From: Siphonodentalium dalli
Taxonomy: Eukaryota; Mollusca; Scaphopoda; Gadilida; Siphonodentaliidae
Assembly (NCBI GenBank): GCA_032622095.1
Contig: CP136061.1
Coordinates: 25,050,991-25,114,990 of the forward strand
Direction: 5' to 3'
DNA length: 64,000 nt
Shown: in pieces, positions 46,301 through 57,239 of the stretch
Position numbering within the stretch: position 1 is the stretch's first letter
Layout: every line of letters starts with the position of its first letter
Position numbers and translations under genes: made by a program
The notes under the pieces: generated by a model
Database searches by the model: none
What the model was told of the DNA's origin: nothing
Seen by the model: the letters and a program-made list of their open reading frames with translations, nothing else

Positions 46301-48500
46301 CGTGTCTTTAAGTATTGGCCACATTTATGACCACACAGTCACCCCTTGTATACCTATTGACTTCACCATTGGCCAAAGGTCACTCCGTATACCTAGTCGC
46401 CACACCCTTGGCCATATAGCCACTCAAGATAGACATATACACCACACTCATAACCAAGTTGGGGTCACTCCCAAGTATATATATACATACCCCACTAATG
46501 ACCATACAGCCCTTCTATATATACAAATATCCCGCACACTCGGCCATTCATATACTCCAGGCTTGACTATACACCTCACCCATGACAATCATAAACAACA
46601 TTTATGACCACACAGTCACCCCTTGTATACCTATTCACTTCACCATTGGCCAAAGGTCACTCCCTGTATACCTAGTTGCCACACTCTTGGCCATATAGCC
46701 ACTCAAAATATCCATATACACCACACTCATAACCAAGTTGGAGTCACTCCCAGTATATATACTTTCTGAAAAAAACAAGATGGCGGATAAGAACCTAATA
46801 TTGATTTCATATTAGGTCACCGACCTAATATGGGTTCATATACTGTCACTATATATCGACGCTGATTGGCTAATTGCAAGAGCTGACATAATAAATATAT
46901 ATATCAAGATATACACATACACCACACCCATAACCATAGAGTCACTGCAAGTATATATATGTACACCCCACCAATGGCCGTACAGCCCTTCTATATACCA
47001 ATACCACACACACTCGGTCATTCATACACTACATGCTTAAATATACACCTCACACATGACAATCAGACACAAAATTTACTACCATACAGTCACTCCTTGT
47101 ATCCCTATTCACTCCCTGTATACATAGTCTCCACATACATGGCCATATAGCCACTCAAGATATACATACCGTGTATACACCACACCCATAACCATAGATT
47201 CACTCCAAGTATACACCCCGACAATGGTCATACAGACCTTCTATATATACCAATACCCCACACTCTCGGCCATTCATACACTCCGTGCTTTAATATATAC
47301 ACATAACCATGACAATCATACACCAAATGTATCTCTATACAGTCACTCCGTGTATACCTGTTCACTCCACAATTTGGTCATATGGCCACTCCATGTATTC
47401 ATGTACCGATTAAGGTCCTATTTGCCACACCCATGACGATACAGCCCTTCAATATATACGTATTCCCTTACGCACGGTCAGTCATGCACTCCAGACTGGC
47501 ATATACACCTCACCCATGCCAATACAGCCCACAATGTACACCTGTGCATCCAAGACATGACCATTCAATCACCCTATATACACATAGACAACACAGATAA
47601 CAGTGTAGCTACTCTTGTTTTACACATACACCACATCAATGACCATATATCCACTCCATGTATATGTATACATATCCACCTCGCACATGACCACTCCTTA
47701 TATTCCATGCATCTCACTGTGAACCCTACACCCATTACCATATAGCCACTCCTTGTATAACTATTCACCTAACATCACAGCAGTCACTCCCTGGCTACCA
47801 TTTCGACATACACCATGTATTAAGTCAATCGTTGTTTATGCTAATGTGCGACAGTAGCCAAATAATATGGTCCCGCTCAGTTCCGTTTCTGCGCATTTCC
47901 ATTCAAAATATGAGACGTGTTTGGCAAAATTCCACACTGCATCTTTTAAAATGAATGTATCATATCTCCGAAGGTACTGGGACAACCAGAATAGCACATT
48001 AATTTTAGTTGTGAGTTGATTAAGTAATATGGTTAAAAACCAACAGAGTCACAATTTGCTACACTTTCGGAACAGCAGAGAATAATGTTCGGATATATGT
48101 GGAAAATCAACTTTTTTTTTAACCAAATCTGGTTTCCATTTTGTAAGCCATCTTGAGTTATTTTGTCTACAAAACACATCAATGTGACACATTTATGACA
48201 GAAAAAAAACCATAAGCACCTTTGATACCAACTATAGGTACACTTTACTTGAACAAAAATGGTCCAGACCTGAAAAGTGAATTTTTGCCGATTTTGATGC
48301 CAAATCTGTGATAGATAAATCCAATAATTCTATTATGTCAGTGGTTAAAATAGTAGCAACTAATCAAGGAAATGTTATTATTCAATGTATATAAGACAGC
48401 ATAGTCAATTTTATTCATCAGCCACAACTTGCGTTATGATCATCGATGCTATTGAAATATGGGTTGGTCTTTTAAAAACGATCGCAATGACACCTTCCAA
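46300..48500. mobile_element. Second copy of the foldback element, one arm only
   Basis: The minisatellite core (46320-47770) is the reverse complement of the 6600-8030 repeat. Units include CACTCCTTGTATACCTATTC and GGCCATATAGCCACTC, with a 276-bp higher-order duplication (46329 and 46605). The arm (about 47850-48450) matches the 8370-8960 arm: GGTACTGGGACAACCAGAAT, AGAATAATGTTCGGATATAT, GTAAGCCATCTTGAGT, ATGGTCCAGACCTGAAAAGT. The other arm is absent. Confidence 0.7.
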
Positions 48501-48599
48501 CCGTAGAAACTATCCATCCCTATATAACAACATACACTATGTGATGTGTTAGCATGTGTAAAAATGTACACAAACCTCAAATATGCAATCCACAAAACG

Positions 48600-50050
48600 A
48601 AAGTTGAATGAAATACTGTAATACATCCTTATATGAGCATTTAATACTTTTGGGTAGTTGCCTAGCAACCGTTGCTAAGCAGGGCCATATCTTGATGGGG
48701 TCTATATCTGAAAATGAAACGATTATGTCTAAGGAACATATGTTGGAAGTTTCATGTTTTTACCATAATTTCTGCAATTCTTACAGTTCCGTGCACTGAG
48801 GTCTGGACTGCACACAGAAGCATGATATTTGGAAAATGGTCACCAAGTTTAAAGGCCTATACCTCATGACTGACATGTCAGTTTCAACAATAACGCAGTT
48901 CTCCATGTAGCATATACGCTACAGCTTATTTAGGAGCAAAGATAACGTACTCAGAACAAATATATAAAATATGTGGGTAGTAAATGTATGACCCGATATG
49001 AAAAATATTTCTGAGGGATATTAGCTATAATAATCAGCCTCCAGTTGACCTCTTTTATGATTTTTGATTTGGCGGCCTGACTTTCAGCTGAAAACCCTGT
49101 GCCAATGCATTTTCTTATATATGCGAGTCTTCCATGGGGATCATCGCATATATAAGAGAATGCATTGGTCTAACAATAATTACCCTGACCTTGTAAACCA
49201 GTGCATTTCTTATATATGCGAGGCTTCCTATGGGAGACCCACATACATAAGAGAATGCATGGCATTGGATCTTTAATGCTACACAAACGCATATTCCGCC
49301 ATGAACCTCAGAGTTGAGCTGATGATATTTATGTTACAAAAGAGTCGCACATCGGAACACTTACATAGCATACACTATGTGATGTGTTAGCATATGTAAA
49401 ATGTATTTCAGACTAATCTACCATCAAATCTTCCCAAAATGCCATCGAGAAGAGTGCCAAATATACATTTTAATGTCTGTGTAGTTGCATAGCAACGGTT
49501 TTTATGGACATTATGATAGGAAACAAGGTCACAAGTCTTTGTAATTCATCCTATGTCACACATAGACCTCAACTATGCAATTCACAACAACTAAAGTTGA
49601 ATGAAATACTGTAATACATCCTTATATGAGCATTTAATACTTTTGGGTAGTTGCCTAGCAACCGTTGCTAAGCAGGGCCATATCTTGATAGGGTCTATAT
49701 CTGAAAATGAAATGATTATGTCTAAGGAACTTGACATATGTTGGAAGTTTCAGGCTTTTACCATAATTTCTGCAATTCTTACATTTCCATGCACTGAGGT
49801 CTGGACTGCACACAGAAGCATGATATATACGGAAATAACTGATTTTGACTCATTTTGGAAAATGGTCACCAAGTTTAAAGGCCTATATCTCATGACTGAC
49901 ATGTCAGTTTTTCAACAATAACGCAGTTCTCCATGTAGCATATACGCTACAGCTTATTTGGGATCAAAGATAACGTATTTAGAACAAATATATAAAATCT
50001 GGGGGTAGAAAATATATGACCCGATATGAAAAAAGCTAATATTTCGGTGA
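48600..50050. repeat. 990-bp direct duplication within the right arm of the composite element
   Basis: TGAAATACTGTAATACATCC and GTTGCCTAGCAACCGTTGC occur at 48608-48680 and 49601-49675, and the following 350-450 bp (to the GCATATACGCTACAGC phrase) is nearly the same in both. The first copy lacks a short segment, ACGGAAATAACTGATTTTG. GTTGCCTAGCAACCGTTGCT contains the palindrome GTTGCCTAGCAAC. Twin hairpins lie between the copies. Confidence 0.75.
49102..49264. repeat. Two hairpin modules related to those in the TTAA element
   Basis: CCAATGCATTTTCTTATATA...GCATATATAAGAGAATGCA at 49102-49168, and a more diverged CAGTGCATTTCTTATATATG...CACATACATAAGAGAATGC at 49195-49262, each fold back on themselves. 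The phrase CCCTGTGCC just before the first is also shared with 22129-22137. Here there is no TTAA and no CCCTTTACC terminus. Confidence 0.7.
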
Positions 50051-50375
50051 ATGACCTTGACCTTTGTTTATGACCATGACCTCTAGCGATGAAATCCCCG
50101 TGCCAAAAGAAAGTCCATCAAGGGTTTCACCCCATATCAATCCAAAGATAGAGTTACTGGTTTAAACTTTCTAGTTGTAGACCATTATAGGCATATTTTT
50201 TATACTGGCCAAAAACACCCTCTGTTGCCATGGAAACACAACTTTTGCACACTAAGCTACACTGCCACAGTGCGCCCCAGTACTCAGATAAACTTCAGAT
50301 TATAAGCTTTGAGAAATATGTTGATAGAATTTGCCCACCAAAATGGTACCGTTCTCGGTCCTGGCTCATGGACTA

Positions 50376-51085
50376 CATTACATGGTATTGGTTATAATAA
50401 TTAAAGGCACGGGCGGCGTTCGTTGCAGAACTATTCATATGTGTTCAAATCGCCACCAACAGATGGAATATTAAAATATATATAGCTGTGTCGAGATGTC
50501 TCCCTAAGGTCGGATTATTTCAAGAGTCTCCCTAATGTCGTTAATTTTGTTAGCTATATGTATATGTATATCAGTACATGGCATTGGTTATAATAATTAA
50601 AGGCACGGGCGGTGTTCGTTGCAGAAATATTAATATGTGGTCAAATCGACACCAACAGATGGAATATTAAAATATGTACAGTTTTGTTCATATGCAAACG
50701 TAATCAGCGGGTAAATAGTATATTTTCCTCAATGTGTACTATGATTGCGCAAACAACAGCATGCTCGTGTTACGGAAGTTTTGCTTCTGTTTACATAACA
50801 CAACGCAATTATAGTGGTTAATCACACAAACATTATATAAACGCTCTTTATTATTTCCATATAAGGAAAGTAGTAACAAATAACGCTCTTAATGTTTACC
50901 ATATCCGGATCTAAATAAAACCCAGGAAACGCAACGTTTTTTGCTTTTGTTTACGTAACACATTTGACGGAGGTGAATATTTAAGTAGCATGCCCACCGC
51001 CGACACTGGCCGTATCTTTTATATAGCAATAAAAGATTTGTTTTCGATTAATACAAAACGCTCTCACCATACCCAGAAGGAATGC
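50376..51085. repeat. Continuation of the 38-41 kb array, one short and one long unit
   Basis: Unit starts are near 50388 and 50580. The first is only about 190 bp (internal deletion between ATATATAG and TCGAGATGTCTCCC); the second runs through all landmark phrases to CTCACCATACCCAGAAGG. Sequence order is the same as in the units left of the composite element. Confidence 0.75.
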
Positions 51086-51088
51086 CGC

Positions 51089-51216
51089 CTGATACGGACC
51101 CTGGCTCTTACGGACCCTGGCTCATACGGACCCTGGCTTTTACGGACCACCGGCTGATACGGACCTTGGCTTATACGGACCCTCGGCTTATACGGACCCT
51201 GGCTCATACGGACCTC
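51089..51216. repeat. 16-17-bp minisatellite, eight copies
   Basis: The unit CTCATACGGACCCTGG varies as CTGATACGG, CTTATACGG and CTTTTACGG; some units have one extra base (CCTCGG, CACCGG). The array is followed by AT-rich sequence to 51337. Confidence 0.93.
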
Positions 51217-51337
51217 AATTAAAATATACATTTTTATTTTTTATGTTTATTTAAATAAAATAAAAATACTGACAACATACATACTAGTACTGAGATAAAA
51301 AAATATCTGATAACAAAAATGGAACAACGTTACATAA

Positions 51338-52036
51338 GACCACTCCTTATATTCCATGCATCTCACTGTGAACCCTACACCCATTACCATATAGCCACTC
51401 CTTGTATAACTATTCACCTAACATCACAGCAGTCACTCCCTGGCTACCATTTCGACATACACCATGTATTAAGTCAATCGTTGTTTATGCTAATGTGCGA
51501 CAGTAGCCAAATAATATGGTCCCGCTCAGTTCCGTTTCTGCGCATTTCCATTCAAAATATGAGACGTTTTTGGCAAAATTCCACACTGCATCTTTTAAAA
51601 TGAATGTATCATATCTCCGAAGGTACTGGGACAACCAGAATAGCACATTAATTTTAGTTGTGAGTTGATTAAGTAATATGGTTAAAAACCAACAGAGTCA
51701 CAATTTGATACACTTTCGGAACAGCAGAGAATAATGTTCGGATATATGTGGAAAATCAACTTTTTTTTTAACCAAATCTGGTTTCCATTTTGTAAGCCAT
51801 CTTGAGTTATTTTGTCTACAAAACACATCAGTGTGACACATTTATGACAGAAAAAAAAACCATCTGGATCTAAATAAAACCCAGGAAACGCAACGTTTTT
51901 TGCTTTGTTTACGTAACACATTTGACGGAGGTGAATATTTTAGTAGCATGCCCACCGCCGACACTGGCCGTATCTTTTATATAGCAATAAAAGATTTTTT
52001 TTCGATTAATACAAAACGCTCTCACCATACCCAGAC
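51338..52036. repeat. Chimeric young duplication of two separate loci
   Basis: 51338-51863 is about 99% identical to 47688-48211 (end of the GTATAC minisatellite plus part of the arm; I counted three or four differences). At CAGAAAAAAAAACCAT|CTGG it switches to a near-identical copy of about 50907-51076 (GGATCTAAATAAAACCCAGG to CTCACCATACCCAGA). The two sources lie 3 kb apart and in the same orientation. Confidence 0.85.
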
Positions 52037-52206
52037 CCACAGAAGCTCTGCTAGAGTTTTGATAGCGCCACACAGCGGACTTCCACATACACTTCTTCTT
52101 CTTCTGTACGCCCGTGTTCGAGCAACCTCATAACATGAGTATTATTGAGCTCCAATTTTAGTGAGTCTATATACAATGGAGATATCTAGAAATACTAGAT
52201 GACATT

Positions 52207-52476
52207 TCATTGCTGTGTATGTGACTGGAAACTGTGTTGTAGTTTCAGAGTACTCTTCTGTTCTTTCATAAATAGCAGCCTTTTATACCTCTCGATATAT
52301 AGAGTGTAGCATAATCTGGAAGTATGGAACTGCAGCTTTGTGATGTCTTTGGGGTTATGAAGATCTTTAGATAAATTGGACACATCTAGTATGACATCCA
52401 TCTTGGAGTCTACAGACAAGTCGGTGTAATTGACATCAAGAAGCTCCCTCAATTCATCCTCAATCTGTGGTATCAT
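52207..52476 (-). CDS. Unrecognised 89-residue open frame
   Basis: The sequence is unlike the repeat-derived frames here: charged and leucine-rich with helical character (IEDELRELLDV, SKMDVILDVSNLSKDL, LYIERYKRLLFMKEQKS). It has no signal peptide and no motif I recognise. It begins 13 bases after the stop of the possible cysteine-rich exon on the same strand, in another frame, with a weak AG (TTAAGTCAG) just upstream. It may be an exon, a captured gene fragment or chance. Confidence 0.25.
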   Translation of the reverse strand: MIPQIEDELRELLDVNYTDLSVDSKMDVILDVSNLSKDLHNPKDITKLQFHTSRLCYTLYIERYKRLLFMKEQKSTLKLQHSFQSHTQQ

Positions 52477-52488
52477 TCGGTTTCTGAC

Positions 52489-52625
52489 TTAATTCAGAGC
52501 TGGACAGATGTGGCAACCATTTTGCACGGAGAAGTCACCATGTTTACAAAATTTGTCCGCAGTCTGGTTTCCTATTTTCGGTGTACGTGACTTTGCAACA
52601 CAGTTTCCGGGCACACACAACTTAA
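52489..52625 (-). CDS. Possible terminal exon of a cysteine-rich secreted protein
   Basis: The minus frame is open for 44 codons from a candidate acceptor (CTTATAATTAG|TTAAG) to TAA at 52491-52489. The peptide starts KLCVPGNCVAK, continues KIGNQTADKFCKHGDF, then NGCHICPALN. The CKHGDFSVQNGCHIC part has the C-x-x-G...N-G-C-x-x-C spacing of antistasin-like or other small cysteine-rich modules, but the match is partial. No preceding exon in phase 2 was found up to the window end. It could be a chance frame; no transcript evidence. Confidence 0.3.
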
Positions 52626-53053
52626 CTAATTATAAGTATAAAATGTCAGGTAATATATACAGATAAAGTTCAATAGTTTAAAAGCACCATAAACCCAGTT
52701 AAGACCATAAAACAAAGTTAAAATTCTTCACAAAATTAAAAAACCGCCATTTTCAACAAGGGCGACAATCACTTCCGAAAACTAACGAACTTCACATCGG
52801 CTCTCTTCGGGTTGATAAATATGCAACACGAGGAGGAGTTACGCACTTGATTGACATGATGGCCAAAATCGATATACATTTGCTTCTCAACCGACTTGTG
52901 AAAAAGGGGGGGGGGGGTCTGGTGACCTATCAAAGGTAAAATATAAACGTATGCGTGGTGTAAAATTGCGTGTTATTTCTAGTAACCCATTATTTTTTTT
53001 CCCCCACAAGAAAGGTTTTAAATTGAAAAATGCCTCATAATTGACATAATTTC

Positions 53054-53055
<2 letters not shown>

Positions 53056-53093
<38 letters not shown>
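53056..53093. repeat. (AT)n microsatellite
   Basis: About 18 AT units ending at TTAGCAGGGTGACCC, immediately before a dispersed repeat that often begins after such tracts. Confidence 0.95.
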
Positions 53094-53094
<1 letters not shown>

Positions 53095-53097
<3 letters not shown>

Positions 53098-54115
53098 CAG
53101 GGTGACCCGACTTCGTCCGGGCTGTTTCCCCTCTGCTTTCATCCGGCTTGAAAACCTCCTTGGATCTAACATTGTAAACCGTCAAAAAGCAATTTGACCT
53201 TGAATTGACCATTTTGAAGGTCAAGGTCAGGTCGGGGTCACGATTTGACCCGTCCAAAACATTCCACGGACAAAAGTTCCCCTAAGTATCAAATTTAATC
53301 GAAATCCTGTCGAAAGGCGCGATTTGACCTTGAATTGGCTATTTTGAAGGTCAATGTTATGCCGGGGTTACGACTTGACCCGTTGAAAACACTCCCGGGA
53401 AAAAAGTACTTCTAGGTATCAAATTTCGTCGAAATCCCGTCGAAGGGCGCGATTTGACCTTGAATTGACCATTTTGAAGGTCAAGGTCAGTCGGGGTCAC
53501 GATTTGTTTCCTCCAAAACACTCCCTGGACAAAAGTACCCCTAGGTAAAAATTTAGTCGAAATCCGTCCGGCAGTTTTCCCGGCCATTGCTAACAAACAG
53601 ACAGACATAAATCCCAAAATATATAGTAGACTAGCTGGTGGGCCCGACTTCGTTCGGGCTGTTTCCCCTCTGCTTTTCCCGACAAAAGGCGCGATTTGAC
53701 CTTAAATTAACCATTGACCGGACAAATGTACCCCTAGGTATCAAATTTTGTCGAAATCCGTCCGTTTTACCCGATTTAACCTTAAATTGACCATTCTGAA
53801 GGTCATGGTCAGGTCGGGGTCACGATTTTAACCATCGAAAACACTCCCCGGACAAAAGTACCCCTAGGTATCAAATTTCGTCGAAATCCGTCCGTTTTAC
53901 CCGATTTGACCTTGAATTGACTATTTTGAAAGTCAAGGTCATGTCGGGGTTACGATTTGACTCGTCCAAAACACCCCCGGACAAAAGTACCCCTAGGCAT
54001 AAATTTTCGTCGAAATCCGTCAGGCAGTTTTCCCGGCCATTGCTAACAGACAAACAAACAGACAAACAGACAGACAGACAGAAGTTATATAGCAAATTAT
54101 ATAGTAGATATATAT
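53095..54115. repeat. GACCCGACTTCGTCCGGGCT retroposon-like repeat, two copies
   Basis: Copies start at about 53101 and 53642 (GGGCTGTTTCCCCTCTGCTT). Each contains internal units of about 130-150 bp (TTTGACCTTGAATTGACCAT, AAGGTCAAGGTCAGGTCGGG, CAAAAGTACCCCTAGGTATC, AAATTTCGTCGAAATCC) and ends GCCATTGCTAACARACARACAGACAGACA followed by ATATA. The (CAGA)n plus AT end suggests retrotransposition with a short tandem tail (inference). It is related to the units at 14085 and 17281. There is no coding part. Confidence 0.65.
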
Positions 54116-54730
54116 ATATAGTCCTTTCCTCCTTACAAAAAGAGACGAACACAAGACGAAGACAATCACATGAAATAATAATGCAATGTATACAGATTAT
54201 TCTATTCAAACTTGACAACATTTCGAATCGAGCGAAAACAAATATTAATTTGATGAAAAAAAAATGTAAAAACAAACAAACAAAAAATAAAACAAAAACA
54301 AACAAGTCACAAAGACAAAAAAAGTAGTTAAACAAGAAACACCCACTGTTCTGAGTGGTATTGATAAGCTATTGGAGGATCTACCACTTCGCATGCAAAA
54401 TAGCAAAATAACATTGAATGTCTCAGTGACATCAACAGCTTGAAGATGGGAATGACCTACCATATATGGTAGATATTCAACCAGGCTTTGCTTAAGTTTG
54501 TTAATTGATGACTGATGTACATATACAGTACACACAAATAGTAATAACAATTAACGTTATGATTTTGAAACTAACCATGATAGAATATTGACAGTAAGGT
54601 GGTATTAACTACTACAAGTACTATTAGTAATAATAGTACTCTTCTATCATAATATATGTGTACATGATGTATGGGAAATATTAAAGGACAAAATAATAGT
54701 TACAATACACAATTATAACAAATTGGTTTA
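54115..54730. other. AT-rich sequence, no gene seen
   Basis: There is an A/C-rich tract (ACAAACAAACAAAAAATAAA, 54268-54320), and otherwise nothing recognisable. Frames on both strands here are Lys/Phe low-complexity artefacts. Confidence 0.4.
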
Positions 54731-54734
54731 ATTA

Positions 54735-55240
54735 AGTATAAGAAGAGCTAATTGCGCTTAAGCACAATAAGGAATATTCTATTTATATTCGATAGGAATC
54801 TCTATTGTGCTTAAGCGCAATAAGGAAATATTTAATTGCGCTTAAGCGCAATAATGGAATTTTCAAATTGCGCTTTTAAAGCCCAATAAGGAATCTCTTA
54901 ATAATGAATATATTATATATATTGCATGAACTCCCTATAATTCAGGTGGTGTAGTCCATCTCCATGGTACAATGGGTGGAACAAATATAGGATTATTCTA
55001 CTATTTGCAGAAGGGTGATCTAATGAGAGAGATATTTTAATTGCGCTTGAGTGCAATAGGGATGTAATTGCGTTTAAGTGTAATAAGGAATATCTTATTG
55101 TGCTTAAGCGCAATAAGGTATCTCTAATTGCGCTTAAGCACAATAACTTAAGCAATATTCTTATTGCACTTAAGCTCCATGAGAAATATTCTCATTGGGC
55201 TTGAGATCAATTAGAGATTCCTTAAGTTATTGCGGTTAAT
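54735..55240. repeat. Palindromic minisatellite, ATTGCGCTTAAGCGCAAT
   Basis: About ten 18-bp palindromes centred on CTTAAG, spaced by AAGGAATATY-type links of about 10-25 bp. Units decay to TTGTGC, TTGCAC and GCTTGAGTGC variants. An unrelated 140-bp segment (54900-55035) interrupts the array. Confidence 0.85.
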
Positions 55241-55544
55241 CGAAATTGCCTATTAAATGTCAATTTGGTTTTCCATAGAGATCAATGACGTCTATGCGCA
55301 AGGGGAGGCACGCCAATCTTCTCTGTTTAGATTCCAATTATTAGCTTATTAAGTATCCACATATGCTTACGATACAGTCGCGCGCGAAGCGCGTTCCCGT
55401 AGGTCGGGTTTTGGATCGCAGTGAATTAAAATGTCATTGAAACAATCGGCATCCCCCAATAAACACCCATATATTCAAAATACATGTTTTTGGACGCCAT
55501 CGTGGAAATGAATTTTTTTGTTTAATTTTCACAAATATTTATTA

Positions 55545-55810
55545 GTTATGTGGATGGAGTTATCATTAAACCTCACATCCTTATATTGGTTATGTGGATG
55601 GAGTTACATGTATCATTAAACCTCAGATCCTTATAATGGTTATGTAGATGGAGTTATCATTAAACGTCGTACCCTTATATTGGTTATGTAGATGGAGTTA
55701 TCATTAAACCTCACATCTTTATGGTTATGTGGATGGAGTTATCAATAAACATCACATCCTCATATTGGTTAGGTTATGTAGATGGAGTTATCATTAAACC
55801 TGACATCAGT
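55545..55810. repeat. 44-54-bp minisatellite, six copies
   Basis: The unit is TTATGTGGATGGAGTTATCA + TTAAACCTCACATCCTTATATTGG; units differ by insertions (TACATG, AGGTTATG). Confidence 0.9.
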
Positions 55811-55959
55811 GTGTTGGGGATTTTTGACCTTGACTTGGGACCTTTGGTTTTTAACGCAGTTCACCTCACAAATGTGAGTACACCTTATACACAAATTTCC
55901 TATGTAGCCAGAGTTTTTCTCGGATAAGATGAGTTTGAAGCCTGTTTACATTGCGAAAT

Positions 55960-56820
55960 GTTGTCAGTTTTGTATCGTCTGCAGCGGAACTCGGCATGGT
56001 GAAGCAAAAGTTACAAGGCATTGTAAAAATAAATTGGGGAGGGTGGGTGATACAGGGAAATATGGATTGATACCGATGTAAATTTGTAGAGCGATAATGA
56101 CCAATGTTGACATATTATGCATGTCAACTATACTTTTGCGACAAGGCTATAACATAGAGGAGGGGGTCAGAATCTTAGTTATCTCTATATAGTGCCAGAA
56201 TAGTCATTCTTGGACTTCTATAGTGGTACAATGCAAATTAGAATCAAATGATAAAAATATGTATGTAACACAACTATACCGATGAAAAGGAAAATAATAA
56301 TTTGGGCCAGGATTAGATGTTGGGTGGGTAATATGGAGAAAAAGGGGTTCATACCGATGAACTGACATAAATTAGTAGAAGCGATAGCGATCATTGTTGC
56401 CATGTAATGCATCGCGACTGTACTGTAGTGGCAATGATATAAAATATAGATGGCACCATAATTATATAGAAAGGAATAGCAATTGATATACATATACGGT
56501 ATAGTAATACCATAGACATAAGTATCACATAATAAAATATATACGTAACGTGACAATACTGTTGAAAAAAATAAATAAATTGGACCGGGATTAGAGGTTG
56601 GGTTGGTTATATGTGGATAATTTAATATGGGGTTCATACTGATGAAACGATATAAATTAGTAGAGTGATAAAGACCAATTTTGACACTTAGTCAGGCTAT
56701 GTGGGGGAAATAAGGGTTGATACGATAGACTGAAATAAATTTTCCGAGTGATAATGACCAATGTTGACGTATAAAGTAATGCAACTGTACTGTCACACAA
56801 TTATCAGGTAGAACCAGTCA
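55960..56820. repeat. Diverged direct repeat, about 300 bp, three to four units
   Basis: Shared phrases are GGGTTGATACCGATGAACTG, AAATTAGTAGAGYGATAATG, ACCAATGTTGACATA, AATGCAACTGTACT and AATTTGGGCCAGGATTAGA; units begin near 56035, 56330, 56628 and 56705. The long minus frame 56218-56637 is a hydrophobic artefact of AT-rich repeats. Confidence 0.6.
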
Positions 56821-56875
56821 AATATGCACCCTGGTGCCCAATATGGAGCAGCTCAGAAAACACTTGCATGGCCCT

Positions 56876-57235
56876 AAAATTTATTTAACATGGGATTTCC
56901 CATTCAAATCGATTTATGTCGATAAAACTTTTATTTTTCAAAATTTTAAGCTGAGACTTGGTGAGTCTGCGTGGAATACTTATATATTCTTAAAATGACA
57001 GGGTCCAACACATAATTATGTTTTAGATAGAAGAAATGAAATTTTTTTCGATGATAAATTTAACATGGAATTTCCCATTCAGATCGATTTATGTCGATAA
57101 AACTCTTATTTTTCAAACTTTTAAGGTTAGACTTGGTGTGTCTGCGTGGAATAATTATATATTCATAAAATAATAGAGTACAACACGTACTTATGTTTCA
57201 GATGGAAGAAATTATTTTTTTTCGATGAAAAAAAT
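56876..57235. repeat. 178-bp direct repeat, two units
   Basis: ATTTAACATGGGATTTCCCA (56881) recurs as ATTTAACATGGAATTTCCCA (57058), each followed by TTCARATCGATTTATGTCGA, ACTTGGTGWGTCTGCGTGGA and AGAAGAAAT...TTTTTTTCGATGA. Each opening contains the palindrome TGGGATTTCCCA or TGGAATTTCCCA. Confidence 0.85.
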
Positions 57236-57239
57236 TCCA

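Larger units (their letters stand above)
41291..50375. mobile_element. 9.1-kb composite TIR element inserted in the tandem array
   Basis: The left end TAGTCCATGAGCCAGG (41291) is inverted at the right end CCTGGCTCATGGACTA (to 50375). CAT lies outside both ends. The flanking sequence (TATATCA... / TACATGGTATTGGTTATA) rejoins as one unit of the 38-41 kb array, which supports insertion. Inverted similarity continues inward for about 700 bp (41291-41990 against 49600-50375: TGGTACC, GTTTCCATGGCAAC, GGTCAAGGTCAT, CGGGTCATA). The interior holds two MITEs, half a foldback element and hairpins. No transposase was seen, so it is a non-autonomous host of nested insertions. Confidence 0.7.

Noticed and set aside
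53871-54550. Long frames on both strands with Phe/Leu or Lys/Thr runs
   Set aside because: They come from A/C-rich low-complexity sequence and the end of a dispersed repeat.
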